From an uncultured Acetatifactor sp. (GTDB lineage Bacteria > Bacillota > Clostridia > Lachnospirales > Lachnospiraceae), in NCBI GenBank assembly GCA_910577185.1, contig CAJTLR010000008.1, positions 1 through 64,000 of the forward strand: 64,000 nt of DNA, written 5' to 3'. Positions within the stretch are counted from its first letter, which is position 1; every line of letters begins with the position of its first letter. This document shows positions 17,743-25,570 of this stretch, one piece after another. The notes beneath the pieces were generated by a model. That model did not search any database. It worked only from the letters and a program-made list of their open reading frames with translations, and was not told the origin of the DNA. Both the position numbers and the translations under genes were made by a program.

Positions 17743-17894
17743 TTAGCATGCCAATTAGAAATTAGCATGCCAAATAAAATTTCGCATGCCAATTAGAAAG
17801 TGGCAAGCCAAATATAAATTCGCAAGCCAATTAGAAAGTGGCAAGCCAAATAAAATTTCGCATGCTAAATAAAATTTAGCAAGCCAATTAAAAA
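17743..17894 (+). repeat. 19-bp tandem repeat, eight units
   Basis: Eight contiguous 19-bp units with no spacers. The core is GCAWGCCAA followed by an AT tail that takes two main forms (TTAGAAA and ATAAAAT); the first bases are TTA, TTC or GTG. The unit length is constant. The final unit closes on a hairpin (AGCCAATT/AATTGGCT, 17882-17900) that ends in TTTC. Confidence 0.93.
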
Positions 17895-17901
17895 TTGGCT
17901 T
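17882..17901 (+). terminator. Hairpin at the end of the tandem repeat
   Basis: AGCCAATT-AAA-AATTGGCT stem, then TTC. It sits 38 bp after the stop of the minus-strand MazG-like gene, where on that strand it would be read as AAGCCAATT...; it could end transcription from either side, but the T-tract is short. Confidence 0.35.
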
Positions 17902-17938
17902 TCATGTCCATTTTCCTCATTGCTCGCGGGAATAAAAT

Positions 17939-18268
17939 TCAGACACCTCTTGACTTTAAGTATCTGTCTTCATCTTCCCTTGCCTCAATGAAAGCTTTTT
18001 CCAAATCAATTTTGTAATAATCAGCTAATCTCATAATCTGTGCGATTACATCCGCCATCTCATTGCCCAAACACCCGTCAACATCCGGCACTTCCCCTTG
18101 TAAAGCATAATATTTTTCTTTTATCATAACCTGTTTTGACAATTCACCGACCTGCTTTGCCAATTCAATCATGGCGCCTTCTGCTTTCCACTCCCGCAAC
18201 TCAATCTTTTGGAATCTTTTCACAACCTCTCTGTACATTTCCTCCATTTCTGCAAATGTTTTACCCAT
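17939..18268 (-). CDS. MazG-like nucleotide pyrophosphohydrolase
   Basis: A 109-residue all-alpha NTP-pyrophosphatase of the MazG-like family. The paired acidic motifs that bind magnesium are seen as QVGELSKQVM at mid-protein and GNEMADVIAQIMRLADYY (E-x2-D) further on. Such enzymes remove non-canonical or excess nucleoside triphosphates; its substrate here is unknown. GGAGG lies 10 bp upstream of the ATG. It is divergent from the small membrane protein at 18526 and has its own promoter. Confidence 0.82.
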   Translation of the reverse strand: MGKTFAEMEEMYREVVKRFQKIELREWKAEGAMIELAKQVGELSKQVMIKEKYYALQGEVPDVDGCLGNEMADVIAQIMRLADYYKIDLEKAFIEAREDEDRYLKSRGV

Positions 18269-18307
18269 AAATGAATACCTCCGTAAATTTCTGATTTTAT
18301 ATATTTC

Positions 18308-18336
18308 ATTATAAAGTATTTGCCTGCCATCCGCAA
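18308..18336 (-). promoter_or_regulatory. Promoter of the MazG-like gene
   Basis: Minus strand TTGCGG (18331-18336), 17-bp spacer, perfect TATAAT (18308-18313). Confidence 0.65.
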
Positions 18337-18458
18337 TGCATATTTACAGACTCGTTTTCGGCGGGTACACAATTCCGAAAAGGGAGTTGTTTTTCATAGC
18401 GGTTTTTTGAGAGCGTTTTATGGGACTTAAAAAATGATATCATTTCTGCACAAAGTGG

Positions 18459-18506
18459 TTGACAAAACAGAACAAATGTTTTATTCTGGATTAAGAACAT
18501 TTGTTC
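18459..18506 (+). promoter_or_regulatory. Promoter flanked by two LexA-like boxes
   Basis: Consensus TTGACA (18459-18464), 17-bp spacer, TATTCT (18482-18487). GAACAAATGTTT (18470-18481) lies in the spacer and GAACATTTGTTC (18495-18506) covers the start region. The second box is a perfect GAAC-N4-GTTC, the core of the Gram-positive LexA (DinR) site; the first fits with GTTY. The two also pair as a 12-bp inverted repeat. SOS control is inferred. Confidence 0.6.
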
Positions 18507-18525
18507 TTTTTGGAGGAGGGCTGAG

Positions 18526-18909
18526 ATGAGAAGAAAGAGGGAAAGAGACAGATCTGTGGCGGCTATGCTGATTCTGACATTAATTTCGGTTTATTTCTGT
18601 GCGGGAACCGTGATGAGCAGGACGAATCTGAGCGTGCAGGAGATGGAAGGTTATTATAGGGAAAAAGAGAAAACACTGGTGCAGGACGTGAAGGATTTTC
18701 TGGACGGGGAGGGCTTTGTCCACAGCGGGGTCATGCTTACGAGAGTGGTTGACACGGATGGCAGCAGGGTGTACACGCTTACGGTACATCACGGGAAGAT
18801 CGATAAGATGTGTCAGGAAAACCGGACCATGCTTATGGAACGACTGGAGGGGATTGTCTTTGAAGATGAGGACTGCAGCTTCCGGCATGAATTTTTAATA
18901 AATCAATGA
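18526..18909 (+). CDS. Small single-pass membrane protein, possible SOS gene
   Basis: A 127-residue protein with a basic start (MRRKRERDR), one membrane segment (residues 11-29, VAAMLILTLISVYFCAGTV) and an external domain of about 95 residues. The latter has an amphipathic helix (EMEGYYREKEKTLVQDVKDFL) and a beta-rich part (SGVMLTRVVD...VYTLTVHH). I recognise no family. The strong GGAGGAGGG site and the promoter with two LexA-like boxes suggest a damage-induced gene; small membrane proteins under LexA are often cell-division inhibitors (YneA, SidA), but this one has no LysM domain, so the analogy is only one of size, topology and control. Confidence 0.75.
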   Translation: MRRKRERDRSVAAMLILTLISVYFCAGTVMSRTNLSVQEMEGYYREKEKTLVQDVKDFLDGEGFVHSGVMLTRVVDTDGSRVYTLTVHHGKIDKMCQENRTMLMERLEGIVFEDEDCSFRHEFLINQ

Positions 18910-18919
18910 CAGAAATTGC

Positions 18920-18948
18920 ATGACATTTTTGGAAAACAAGGGTATACT
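18920..18948 (+). promoter_or_regulatory. Promoter of the DUF1653 gene
   Basis: ATGACA (18920-18925), 17-bp spacer, TATACT (18943-18948); the leader is about 135 nt. Confidence 0.5.
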
Positions 18949-19089
18949 TTCTTTATGTAAAAGAGTGCGTGCGCCGGAACATATATGGAAGGGCCGTTTT
19001 GCGGCATCATTCCCCGGGTTCTTCCTTATGCAGTCAGGGCAGGAAACCGGTCAATATGGAAGAGACGGGCAGAAAGGAGTATCACAGAG

Positions 19090-19767
19090 ATGTCATTTAT
19101 CCCAAAGCCACATGAAATTTATAAACATTTTAAAGGGAACCTGTATCAGATAACAGCCATTGCGGAACATACCGAGACGGGGGAAGAGCTTGTGATTTAC
19201 CAGGCGCTGTACGGCGATTTCAGGACATATGCCAGACCCCTTGGCATGTTTACCGAGAGAGTGGATCCGAAAAAGTATCCTGACGCCGTGCAGGAGTTTC
19301 GCTTTGAACTGCAGGGGCCGGATGCCGAACGGCAGAAGGAGGAGACGGGAGGGGCAGTCCCCTGGGAGAGCGGTCGCGGTGTCCCTGCGGATGCGCAGTC
19401 TGAAATGACTGCCGCAATGCAGAAGGGGATGTCCGATGGCGGCCCGGCAGATACGAAGGGGAATGTGTCCGGGGAGGATACAATTGTCTTGCAGGAGAGA
19501 GAGCCGGAAGATCCTGCCGGGGAACTGCCTGAGGAAGAGGAGCCGGATCTTGACCCGCTGGTACTGGAATTTCTGGATTCCGACAGTTATGAGCAGAAGC
19601 TGAATATTCTGGCAGGGCTCCATCACAGAATCACGGATGATATGATTACTACCATGGCTATCGCCAGCGATATAGAAATCAATGATGGTGATATTGAAGA
19701 GCGCTATGAGGCGTTGAAAGCCTGCCTGCTGACGCTGGAAAGATATGAGTGCAACAGACTCCGCTGA
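19090..19767 (+). CDS. DUF1653-domain protein
   Basis: A 225-residue cytoplasmic protein. Residues 1-75 match the compact DUF1653 beta-barrel (IPKPHEIYKHFKGNLYQ, YQALYGDFRTYARPLGMF), whose function is not known. Residues 80-165 form a disordered acidic linker; residues 165-225 are helical (LEFLDSDSYEQKLNILAGLHHRI ... ALKACLLTLERYE). Most DUF1653 proteins are only the first domain, so the tail is an extension. The ATG at 19090 was chosen for GGAG 10 bp upstream and because it begins the domain. Probably co-transcribed with the nucleotidase downstream. Confidence 0.8.
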   Translation: MSFIPKPHEIYKHFKGNLYQITAIAEHTETGEELVIYQALYGDFRTYARPLGMFTERVDPKKYPDAVQEFRFELQGPDAERQKEETGGAVPWESGRGVPADAQSEMTAAMQKGMSDGGPADTKGNVSGEDTIVLQEREPEDPAGELPEEEEPDLDPLVLEFLDSDSYEQKLNILAGLHHRITDDMITTMAIASDIEINDGDIEERYEALKACLLTLERYECNRLR

Positions 19768-19878
19768 TATCTTTCTTTACCGGACTGCCATGGCTGTCAG
19801 AGTACACATATCTGCCGCCGGGGGCATGCTGTCACATTTATGCCGGAAAAGGACGGGACATGGAAAGGAGAATGGCAT

Positions 19879-20856
19879 ATGGCATTTGGGTCAGATCAGA
19901 AAATGATAATCGGGGTTTCCTCCAGGGCATTGTTTGACCTGACCCTGGAAAACGAAATTTTTGAGCAGCAGGGTGTGGAGGCATACTGCCGCTACCAGAT
20001 AGAACATGAGCATGATATTTTGAAACCGGGGCCGGGCTTTGGGCTGGTCAAATCGTTGCTTGGGCTCAATGAGTACAGGGAAGGAAAAAAGCTGGCAGAG
20101 GTCATTATCATGTCAAGGAACAGTCCGGATTCGTCTCTGCGTGTATTTAATGCCATTGCGCATTACGGACTGGATATTACACGCTCCGTTCTGGTAAGCG
20201 GAGCTTCCCTGGCGCCTTATCTGACAGCTTTTCATACGGATTTGTTTCTGTCGGCTTATGAGGATGACGTACAGAGTGCCATAGACAGCGGGATAGCGGC
20301 AGGAATCATCTGTACGGAACATAAGCCTTGCGGTTTTCCGGGGCAGGTGATTCCCATACAGCAGGACGCTCAGGCGATAGCGGCAAGGGATAGGGAAAAA
20401 GTACAGATACGCATTGCTTTTGACGGGGACGCGGTTCTTTTTGCGGATGAGGCAGAGCGGATTTTCAAGGAGAAAGGGCTGAACGCCTTTGAGGAAAACG
20501 AGAGGATGCACGCCAGGGAACCCCTTGCGGAAGGGCCGTTTGCCCGGTTTCTGAAAAAACTTTCGGATTTGCAGCGGGAACTAGGAACCGAAAACTGTCC
20601 CATAAGAACCGCCCTGGTGACTTCCAGGAGCGCGCCGGCCCACGAACGTGTGATCCGCACGATGCGTTCATGGAATGTGCGGGTGGATGAGGCTTTTTTT
20701 CTGGGAGGACTGGAGAAAAAGGATGTTCTGAGGGCTTTTGGGGCACAGATATTTTTTGATGACCAGCCGGTACATATATCATGTGCCGCCCAGTCCGTTC
20801 CGGCGGCAAGGGTCCCTTACGGAAGAAGGGGGAACATATCCCGCAGGGCCATTTGA
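19879..20856 (+). CDS. Cytosolic 5'-nucleotidase (cN-I-like)
   Basis: A 325-residue protein of the eukaryote-like 5'-nucleotidase (cN-I) family, which dephosphorylates nucleoside monophosphates. Family segments seen: IGVSSRALFDL at the N-terminus (the SxxxLFDL form replaces the usual catalytic DxD-type start), GLVKSLLGLN, VIIMSRNSP, VRIAFDGDAVLFADEAE and the late EAFFLGGLEKKDVLRAFGAQIFFDDQ. AAAGGAG is 9 bp before the ATG at 19879. Its last codons and stop are part of a 42-bp tandem duplication, so the C-terminal tail (VPYGRRGNISRRAI) may be recent. Confidence 0.85.
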   Translation: MAFGSDQKMIIGVSSRALFDLTLENEIFEQQGVEAYCRYQIEHEHDILKPGPGFGLVKSLLGLNEYREGKKLAEVIIMSRNSPDSSLRVFNAIAHYGLDITRSVLVSGASLAPYLTAFHTDLFLSAYEDDVQSAIDSGIAAGIICTEHKPCGFPGQVIPIQQDAQAIAARDREKVQIRIAFDGDAVLFADEAERIFKEKGLNAFEENERMHAREPLAEGPFARFLKKLSDLQRELGTENCPIRTALVTSRSAPAHERVIRTMRSWNVRVDEAFFLGGLEKKDVLRAFGAQIFFDDQPVHISCAAQSVPAARVPYGRRGNISRRAI

Positions 20857-20907
20857 TGCAGGGAAAGAAGGGGGAATATATCCTGCAGGATCTTTGATGC
20901 AGGGAAA
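20825..20907 (+). repeat. Two-copy 41/42-bp tandem duplication over a stop codon
   Basis: Copies at 20825-20866 and 20867-20907 share GAAGGGGGAA, ATATCC, GCAGG and TTTGATGCAGGGAAA. The first copy contains the nucleotidase stop codon. Divergence between the copies shows that it is not brand new. Confidence 0.75.
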
Positions 20908-20978
20908 GAAAGGCCGTGTAATGCGGATTTAGCAGAGGCCTGTTCTTATTGACTTTGCAGAGTCAGGAAGAGGTATAT

Positions 20979-22880
20979 ATGGAGTATAAACATATCGTGG
21001 AGGGGCGTTTTCTGGAGCGCCCTAACCGGTTTGTGGCCAGAGTGGAAATAGAAGATAATGGAAAAGAGGACATACGGACAGAAACGGTACATGTAAAGAA
21101 TACCGGAAGATGCAGGGAGCTGCTGCTGAGAGGTGTCCGCGTTTATCTGGAGAAAAGTGAAAATCCAGGGCGTTCCACAGCCTATGACCTGGTGGCAGTG
21201 GAGAAAGGAAATCGTCTGATCAATATAGATTCCCAGGCCCCCAACAAGGCTGTGGAAGAATGGCTGCGGAGCGGAGGATTTCTGAAGGATGTGACAATGG
21301 TCCGGCCTGAGACAAAATACGGCAAATCCCGCTTCGATTTTTATCTGGAGACAGCAAAAGACAGAATTTTTATGGAAGTGAAGGGGGTTACTCTGGAAGA
21401 GGACGGCGTGGTGCGTTTTCCGGACGCGCCTTCGGAAAGGGCAGTCAGACATGTGGAAGAACTAATCGCGGCAAAGAGGGAAGGTTACCGCGTTTTTGTG
21501 ATGTTTGTAATACAGATGGAGCAGGTAAAGTTTTTTACTCCCAACAGGGATACGCATCCCGAATTTGCGGATGCACTATGCCGGGCTGCGGGTGCCGGAG
21601 TGGAGATCCTGGCATATGACTGCCGGGTGACACCGGATAAAATGACCGTGAATCTTCCGGTGCCGGTGATTCTTTCGGCGGAAAGGAATAATTTACCTGT
21701 TATGAATGAGGAAGGCATGCCGGATAATAATATTAATGAAAGATTTAGAAAATACTCAGGAAAGTATAAGCTGGAGGAGGTTCCCAAGCTGCTGTTAAAA
21801 TGGTATGATAAGAACAGACGCATTCTTCCCTGGCGGGAGAATCCGGCTCCTTACCGGGTGTGGGTGTCGGAGATTATGCTGCAGCAGACCAGGGTGGAAG
21901 CGGTAAAGCCTTATTTTGAGCGTTTTATGAGGGAACTGCCTGACATTGCTGCCCTGGCCCGGGCAGAGGAGGACAGGCTGTTAAAACTCTGGGAAGGGCT
22001 TGGCTACTACAACCGGGTCCGCAATCTGCAGAGGGCGGCTGTCCAGATTCAGATGGAATACGGCGGGAAGATGCCGGACACCTATGAGGAACTGCTCCGT
22101 CTGACCGGAATCGGAAGCTATACGGCAGGTGCCATCGCGTCCATAGCCTTTCAGAGACCGGTACCGGCAGTGGATGGAAATGTACTGCGCGTGCTTTCTC
22201 GTCTGGGAATGGATGAAAGGTTTATGTCCGATGGGAAAGTGAAGGCGGCGGTGGAAGAGGACCTGAAAGCAGTCATACCCCTGGACCGTCCCGGAGACTT
22301 TAACCAGGCGCTGATGGAAATCGGGGCATGTGTCTGTATTCCCAATGGCGCCCCCTTGTGCGGGGAGTGTCCGCTGGGTAAGGTCTGTATGGCCCATGAG
22401 GCGGGACGGGAGCAGGAATACCCCATGAAACAGGCCAAAAAACCCAGAAAGCTGGAATATAAAACCATACTGCTGGTGAAAGACAGTAATAAGACTGCCA
22501 TACGGAAGCGCCCGGATAAGGGGCTGTTGGCCGGAATGTATGAATTTCCTTCCATGGAAGGCTTCCGGACGGCAGAGGAAGTGGCGGCGTATCTGGCGGA
22601 AAATGGTCTGAAGACCGTACAGATTCTTCCGCTGGAGCGTTCAAAGCATGTTTTCACCCATAAAGAATGGCATATGAAGGGATATCTGGTCAGGGTGGAT
22701 CAGCCGGAGTCAGAAGGCCGGACAGACCTTACCGGAGACTGGCTTTACATTGAACCCAAAGACACCAGAAGAAATTATCCCATTCCCTCGGCTTTCGGCG
22801 CCTATTTAAAATATTTGGATATCAGGCCTGGTGGGGAAATGCCCGGGATCAATGATGAAAATGGAGGAAAAGGAACGTGA
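20979..22880 (+). CDS. SfsA-MutY fusion (nuclease-like domain plus adenine glycosylase)
   Basis: A 633-residue fusion. Residues 1-235 are SfsA: IVEGRFLERPNRFVARVE, HVKNTGRCRELLL, YGKSRFDF and the PD-(D/E)XK-like core FMEVKGVTLEEDGVVRFPDAPSERA. Residues 265-610 are MutY, which removes adenine opposite 8-oxoguanine: EIMLQQTRVEAV with the catalytic Glu, helix-hairpin-helix LTGIGSYTAGAIASIAF, catalytic Asp in VPAVDGNVLRVLSRL, an iron-sulfur cluster from four Cys (spacing 7-2-5), and a NUDIX-like 8-oxoG-recognition domain. The linker is about 25 residues. The ATG at 20979 follows AGGAAGAGG. Its stop overlaps the GTG of the next gene. Confidence 0.93.
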   Translation: MEYKHIVEGRFLERPNRFVARVEIEDNGKEDIRTETVHVKNTGRCRELLLRGVRVYLEKSENPGRSTAYDLVAVEKGNRLINIDSQAPNKAVEEWLRSGGFLKDVTMVRPETKYGKSRFDFYLETAKDRIFMEVKGVTLEEDGVVRFPDAPSERAVRHVEELIAAKREGYRVFVMFVIQMEQVKFFTPNRDTHPEFADALCRAAGAGVEILAYDCRVTPDKMTVNLPVPVILSAERNNLPVMNEEGMPDNNINERFRKYSGKYKLEEVPKLLLKWYDKNRRILPWRENPAPYRVWVSEIMLQQTRVEAVKPYFERFMRELPDIAALARAEEDRLLKLWEGLGYYNRVRNLQRAAVQIQMEYGGKMPDTYEELLRLTGIGSYTAGAIASIAFQRPVPAVDGNVLRVLSRLGMDERFMSDGKVKAAVEEDLKAVIPLDRPGDFNQALMEIGACVCIPNGAPLCGECPLGKVCMAHEAGREQEYPMKQAKKPRKLEYKTILLVKDSNKTAIRKRPDKGLLAGMYEFPSMEGFRTAEEVAAYLAENGLKTVQILPLERSKHVFTHKEWHMKGYLVRVDQPESEGRTDLTGDWLYIEPKDTRRNYPIPSAFGAYLKYLDIRPGGEMPGINDENGGKGT

Positions 22881-23902
22881 AACTGTTGTCAATAGCGATA
22901 CCCTGCTATAATTCTGAAAATTACATGGGAAAATGTGTGGAATCGCTGCTGGTGGGCGGCGAAGATGTGGAGATTCTTATTGTAAACGATGGATCAAAGG
23001 ACAGAACTGCCGAAATTGCGGAGGACTATGCGCGCAGATATCCCACAATCGTCCGGGCCATTCATCAGGAGAACGGCGGTCACGGGTCTGCAGTCAACGC
23101 CGGAATGCAGAATGCAAAGGGCCTGTATTTCAAAGTGGTGGACAGCGATGACTGGGTAAAGAAGGAGGCTTATCTGCAGGTGCTGGATACGCTGCGGGAA
23201 CTGGCCGGAGGGGCCCGGACGCTGGACATGCTGGTCTGCAATTTTGTGTACGAGAAAGAGGGGGAAAAGCGCAAAAAGGTCATGCACTACCGTCATATTT
23301 TTCCCAGGGAGGAACTGTTTACCTGGGAAGACTGCCATCATTTTACCAAGGGACATTATATATTGATGCATTCGGTTATTTTCCGGACCAGACTGCTTTG
23401 GGAATGCGGGCTGCATCTGCCGGAACACACTTTCTATGTGGACAATATTTATGTGTTTGAGCCGCTGCCCTTTGTAAAGAACATGTATTATCTGGATGTG
23501 AATTTTTACCGTTATTATATCGGAAGGGAAGACCAGTCCGTCAATGAAGAAATTATGATCTCACGGATTGACCAGCAGATTAAGGTCAATAAGATTATGA
23601 TAGATTATCTGGTGGAGAGAAAGCAGGAGCTTGTAAAACAGAAGCGCATGTATCAGTATATGCGCAACTATCTTGAGATTATTACCACGGTTTCCTCGGT
23701 GCTTTTAATCCGTTCCGGGACGGAAGAAAATCTGGAGAAAAAGAAAGAGCTGTGGAAGTATTTAAAGTCCAGGGATAAGGGACTGTTTATCTGGATGCGT
23801 CACGGGATTATGGGCAGTGCCATGAATCTTCCGGGGCGCAGCGGACGGAAAATTTCCGTGGGGGGATATAAGATCTGCCAGAAGATATTTAAGTTTAACT
23901 GA
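22877..23902 (+). CDS. Family 2 glycosyltransferase
   Basis: A 341-residue GT-A-fold glycosyltransferase: SIAIPCYNSENYMGKCVESLL at the N-terminus, ILIVNDGSKDRT, ENGGHGSAVNAGM and the metal/nucleotide-sugar DxD region VVDSDDWV. The C-terminal third is helical with basic residues and could touch the membrane. The start GTG overlaps the mutY stop (GTGA), so translation is coupled. Sugar and acceptor are unknown; its pairing with a DNA-repair gene looks accidental. Confidence 0.88.
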   Translation: MKLLSIAIPCYNSENYMGKCVESLLVGGEDVEILIVNDGSKDRTAEIAEDYARRYPTIVRAIHQENGGHGSAVNAGMQNAKGLYFKVVDSDDWVKKEAYLQVLDTLRELAGGARTLDMLVCNFVYEKEGEKRKKVMHYRHIFPREELFTWEDCHHFTKGHYILMHSVIFRTRLLWECGLHLPEHTFYVDNIYVFEPLPFVKNMYYLDVNFYRYYIGREDQSVNEEIMISRIDQQIKVNKIMIDYLVERKQELVKQKRMYQYMRNYLEIITTVSSVLLIRSGTEENLEKKKELWKYLKSRDKGLFIWMRHGIMGSAMNLPGRSGRKISVGGYKICQKIFKFN

Positions 23903-24111
23903 AAGGTTATATCAACCGCGCAGAGATGACCTGCCCTGCCGCGCAGGGGAAGTGCCGGAAAAGGGCAGGGGAAATTCCCGCCGCAGGACAGAACGGAAAA
24001 TCAGTTTCCTTTACTTTTTCGCTTATTAACACAATGGGAAATCGGGGAATATCGACAAGGATACTGAGTACAATATAAAGCAACATCTTGTCGCTGCCCT
24101 GTTCAAGTTTC
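23903..24111. other. Intergenic stretch downstream of the glycosyltransferase
   Basis: CCTGCCCT (23930-) and AGGGCAGG (23965-) can pair, as can CCCTGC/GCAGGG inside, but no T-tract follows. No gene was seen; a 98-codon frame on the minus strand lacks any motif. Confidence 0.35.
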
Positions 24112-24140
24112 TTGATACAAATAAATAAATATTGTATAAT
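24112..24140 (+). promoter_or_regulatory. Promoter of the broken phosphatase gene
   Basis: TTGATA (24112-24117), 17-bp spacer, perfect TATAAT (24135-24140). The promoter outlives the gene it served and may now drive the HD-domain gene. Confidence 0.7.
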
Positions 24141-24176
24141 AAATCCTATGATAGCTGGAAGCCAAAGAAAAAAACA

Positions 24177-24365
24177 GTGACTACTTTTTATCTGGTTCGG
24201 CATGAAGAAACTTTATTGAATAGTTTAGGCAGAACACAAGGTTGGAGTGATTCATCACTTACTGATAATAGGAAAAGGACAGCAGCCGAATTAGGAGCTC
24301 AACGAAACGGAATTACTTTCAATGCAGCGTATGCAAGTGGTAGGAGCAATCGTAATAGGATATAA
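24177..24365 (+). pseudogene. Histidine phosphatase (phosphoglycerate mutase family), truncated
   Basis: Only the first 62 residues remain. FYLVRHEETLLNS carries the catalytic RHE motif, followed by GRTQGWSDSSLTDNRKRTA..LGAQ, typical of the family start, and then ASGRSNRNRI and a stop where the family continues for another 130 residues. The family Arg-rich SPL.R motif is cut within. The following 125 bp hold no continuation in any frame that I can see, so it is a deletion, not a simple frameshift. A GTG at 24177 is the probable old start. Confidence 0.7.
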
Positions 24366-24491
24366 GGTGGAGACTTCATCTATGTGTCTAAGTAAGAAAA
24401 TAGAGGAAATTATTGTGCATTTTGAATAGATATTAAACGAAAAAGAGCGCTTGTCACACAACAGTATAGGACGAACATCGGAGAAATTATA

Positions 24492-25115
24492 ATGATACTG
24501 AATAATTTTGATTACATAATAATTGAGACCTCCAGCGGAGACGTTCGGACGGATGTAAAAAACCTGCTTTCAAACAACGGCAAGTACAAATCTTACGTTC
24601 ATGTGTCAAATGTGGCGGCCAGAAACGCGCTCATTGCTGAAGCATATGATTTAGATAGGGATAAATGTGTTATCGCAGGGCTTTTACATGATATCAGTGC
24701 AGTGATTAGGCCGGAGGATATGTTGAAATACGCCTATGAGAATAGTTTCGACCTCTGCGAGGCCGAGAGGAAATACCCCTTTTTGCTTCATCAGCGTTTA
24801 TCTAAAATAATTGCTGCTCAATATTTTAATATCTCCGACGAAGATATCTTGTCAGCGATAGAATGTCATACCACATTAAAAAAGGACGCTTCAAAATATG
24901 AAAAATCGCTGTTTATTGCAGACAAGCTTGCTTGGGACAGAGAGGGCATACCGCCTTTTTATGAGGAGGTCAATGCTGCCCTTGCCATATCACTGGAGGC
25001 GGCATGTTGGAAATATATGAAGCATATGGTTGGGAATGGTATGATTTTATATCCCCATGACTGGTTTACGGAAGCGTATGAACAGTTAAAAGGCGTTTCA
25101 TGCAATTGGTATTGA
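24492..25115 (+). CDS. YqeK-like HD-domain hydrolase
   Basis: A 207-residue HD-superfamily protein close to YqeK, the symmetric Ap4A hydrolase of Gram-positives. Metal ligands: His in SYVHVSNVAARNALIAEAY, HD in IAGLLHDIS, His in PFLLHQRLSKIIA, ECHTT, and Asp in FIADKLAWDR, all in the order of the family. Usual YqeK genes sit beside nadD and rsfS; this one does not, so it is a paralogue in an accessory region. GGAG lies 8 bp before the ATG. Lower G+C than the flanks. Confidence 0.8.
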   Translation: MILNNFDYIIIETSSGDVRTDVKNLLSNNGKYKSYVHVSNVAARNALIAEAYDLDRDKCVIAGLLHDISAVIRPEDMLKYAYENSFDLCEAERKYPFLLHQRLSKIIAAQYFNISDEDILSAIECHTTLKKDASKYEKSLFIADKLAWDREGIPPFYEEVNAALAISLEAACWKYMKHMVGNGMILYPHDWFTEAYEQLKGVSCNWY

Positions 25116-25216
25116 AGCAGATTATGGCGTGTTCCAGTTTCCGTAGTGGACAAAGGAGCACACGATGTAGGAGCAGTTGAATTGGTGGCAAAGCTGCACT
25201 ATTGTTGCCAACATTT

Positions 25217-25357
25217 ATGGCATTTTTTAACAGCGTAATTGGAGTATTACAGACACTCGTAGTAGCACTTGGGGCCGACCTTGGCATCTGGGGTGTGATC
25301 AACCTTCTGGAGGGCTACGGCAACGACAACCCTGGTGCAAATGCACAAGGACGATAA
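25217..25357 (+). pseudogene. Maff2-family mobile-element protein, remnant
   Basis: Too short to be an ordinary gene call: 46 residues starting MAFFNSVIGVLQTLVVALGA and going on to LGIWGVINLLEGYGNDNPGA, then Q-G-R-stop. This is the N-terminal two-thirds of Maff2, a small membrane protein of the transfer module of conjugative elements in Clostridia; the intact form continues into a second membrane segment. The 100 bp before it and about 70 bp after it seem to be part of the same scar, without other recognised genes. It marks a lost integrative element. Confidence 0.7.
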
Positions 25358-25433
25358 AGAAGCAGTAACTATAAACAGAAAACAGACAGATGACCAGTGC
25401 CGCACTATACCGTACAAAAAGAAAAATCAGGGA

Positions 25434-25484
25434 AATAATATAAACAGTTGAAAAGCGGTCCCAAATGGTTTATATTATTTTTTT
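25434..25484 (+). terminator. Terminator after the Maff2 scar
   Basis: A 12-bp stem AATAATATAAAC / GTTTATATTATT with a 22-nt loop runs into TTTTTTT. It would shield the toxin-antitoxin pair from upstream transcription. Confidence 0.75.
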
Positions 25485-25570
25485 ATAAGGCAATACATTT
25501 ATAGATCAGCTATTTCAAAAATTAAATGATATCTGTTTCTGGGCAAAGCAGAGTGGAGGAGGTGTACGTT

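Noticed and set aside
17743..17894. CRISPR array
   Set aside because: The 19-bp units are directly adjacent with no spacers between them, and no cas gene is near.
23930..23975. Terminator of the glycosyltransferase gene
   Set aside because: Pairing arms exist, but no T-tract follows on either strand.
23907..24203. 98-codon minus-strand gene after the glycosyltransferase
   Set aside because: No ribosome site or family likeness; it overlaps the good promoter and start of the phosphatase remnant.
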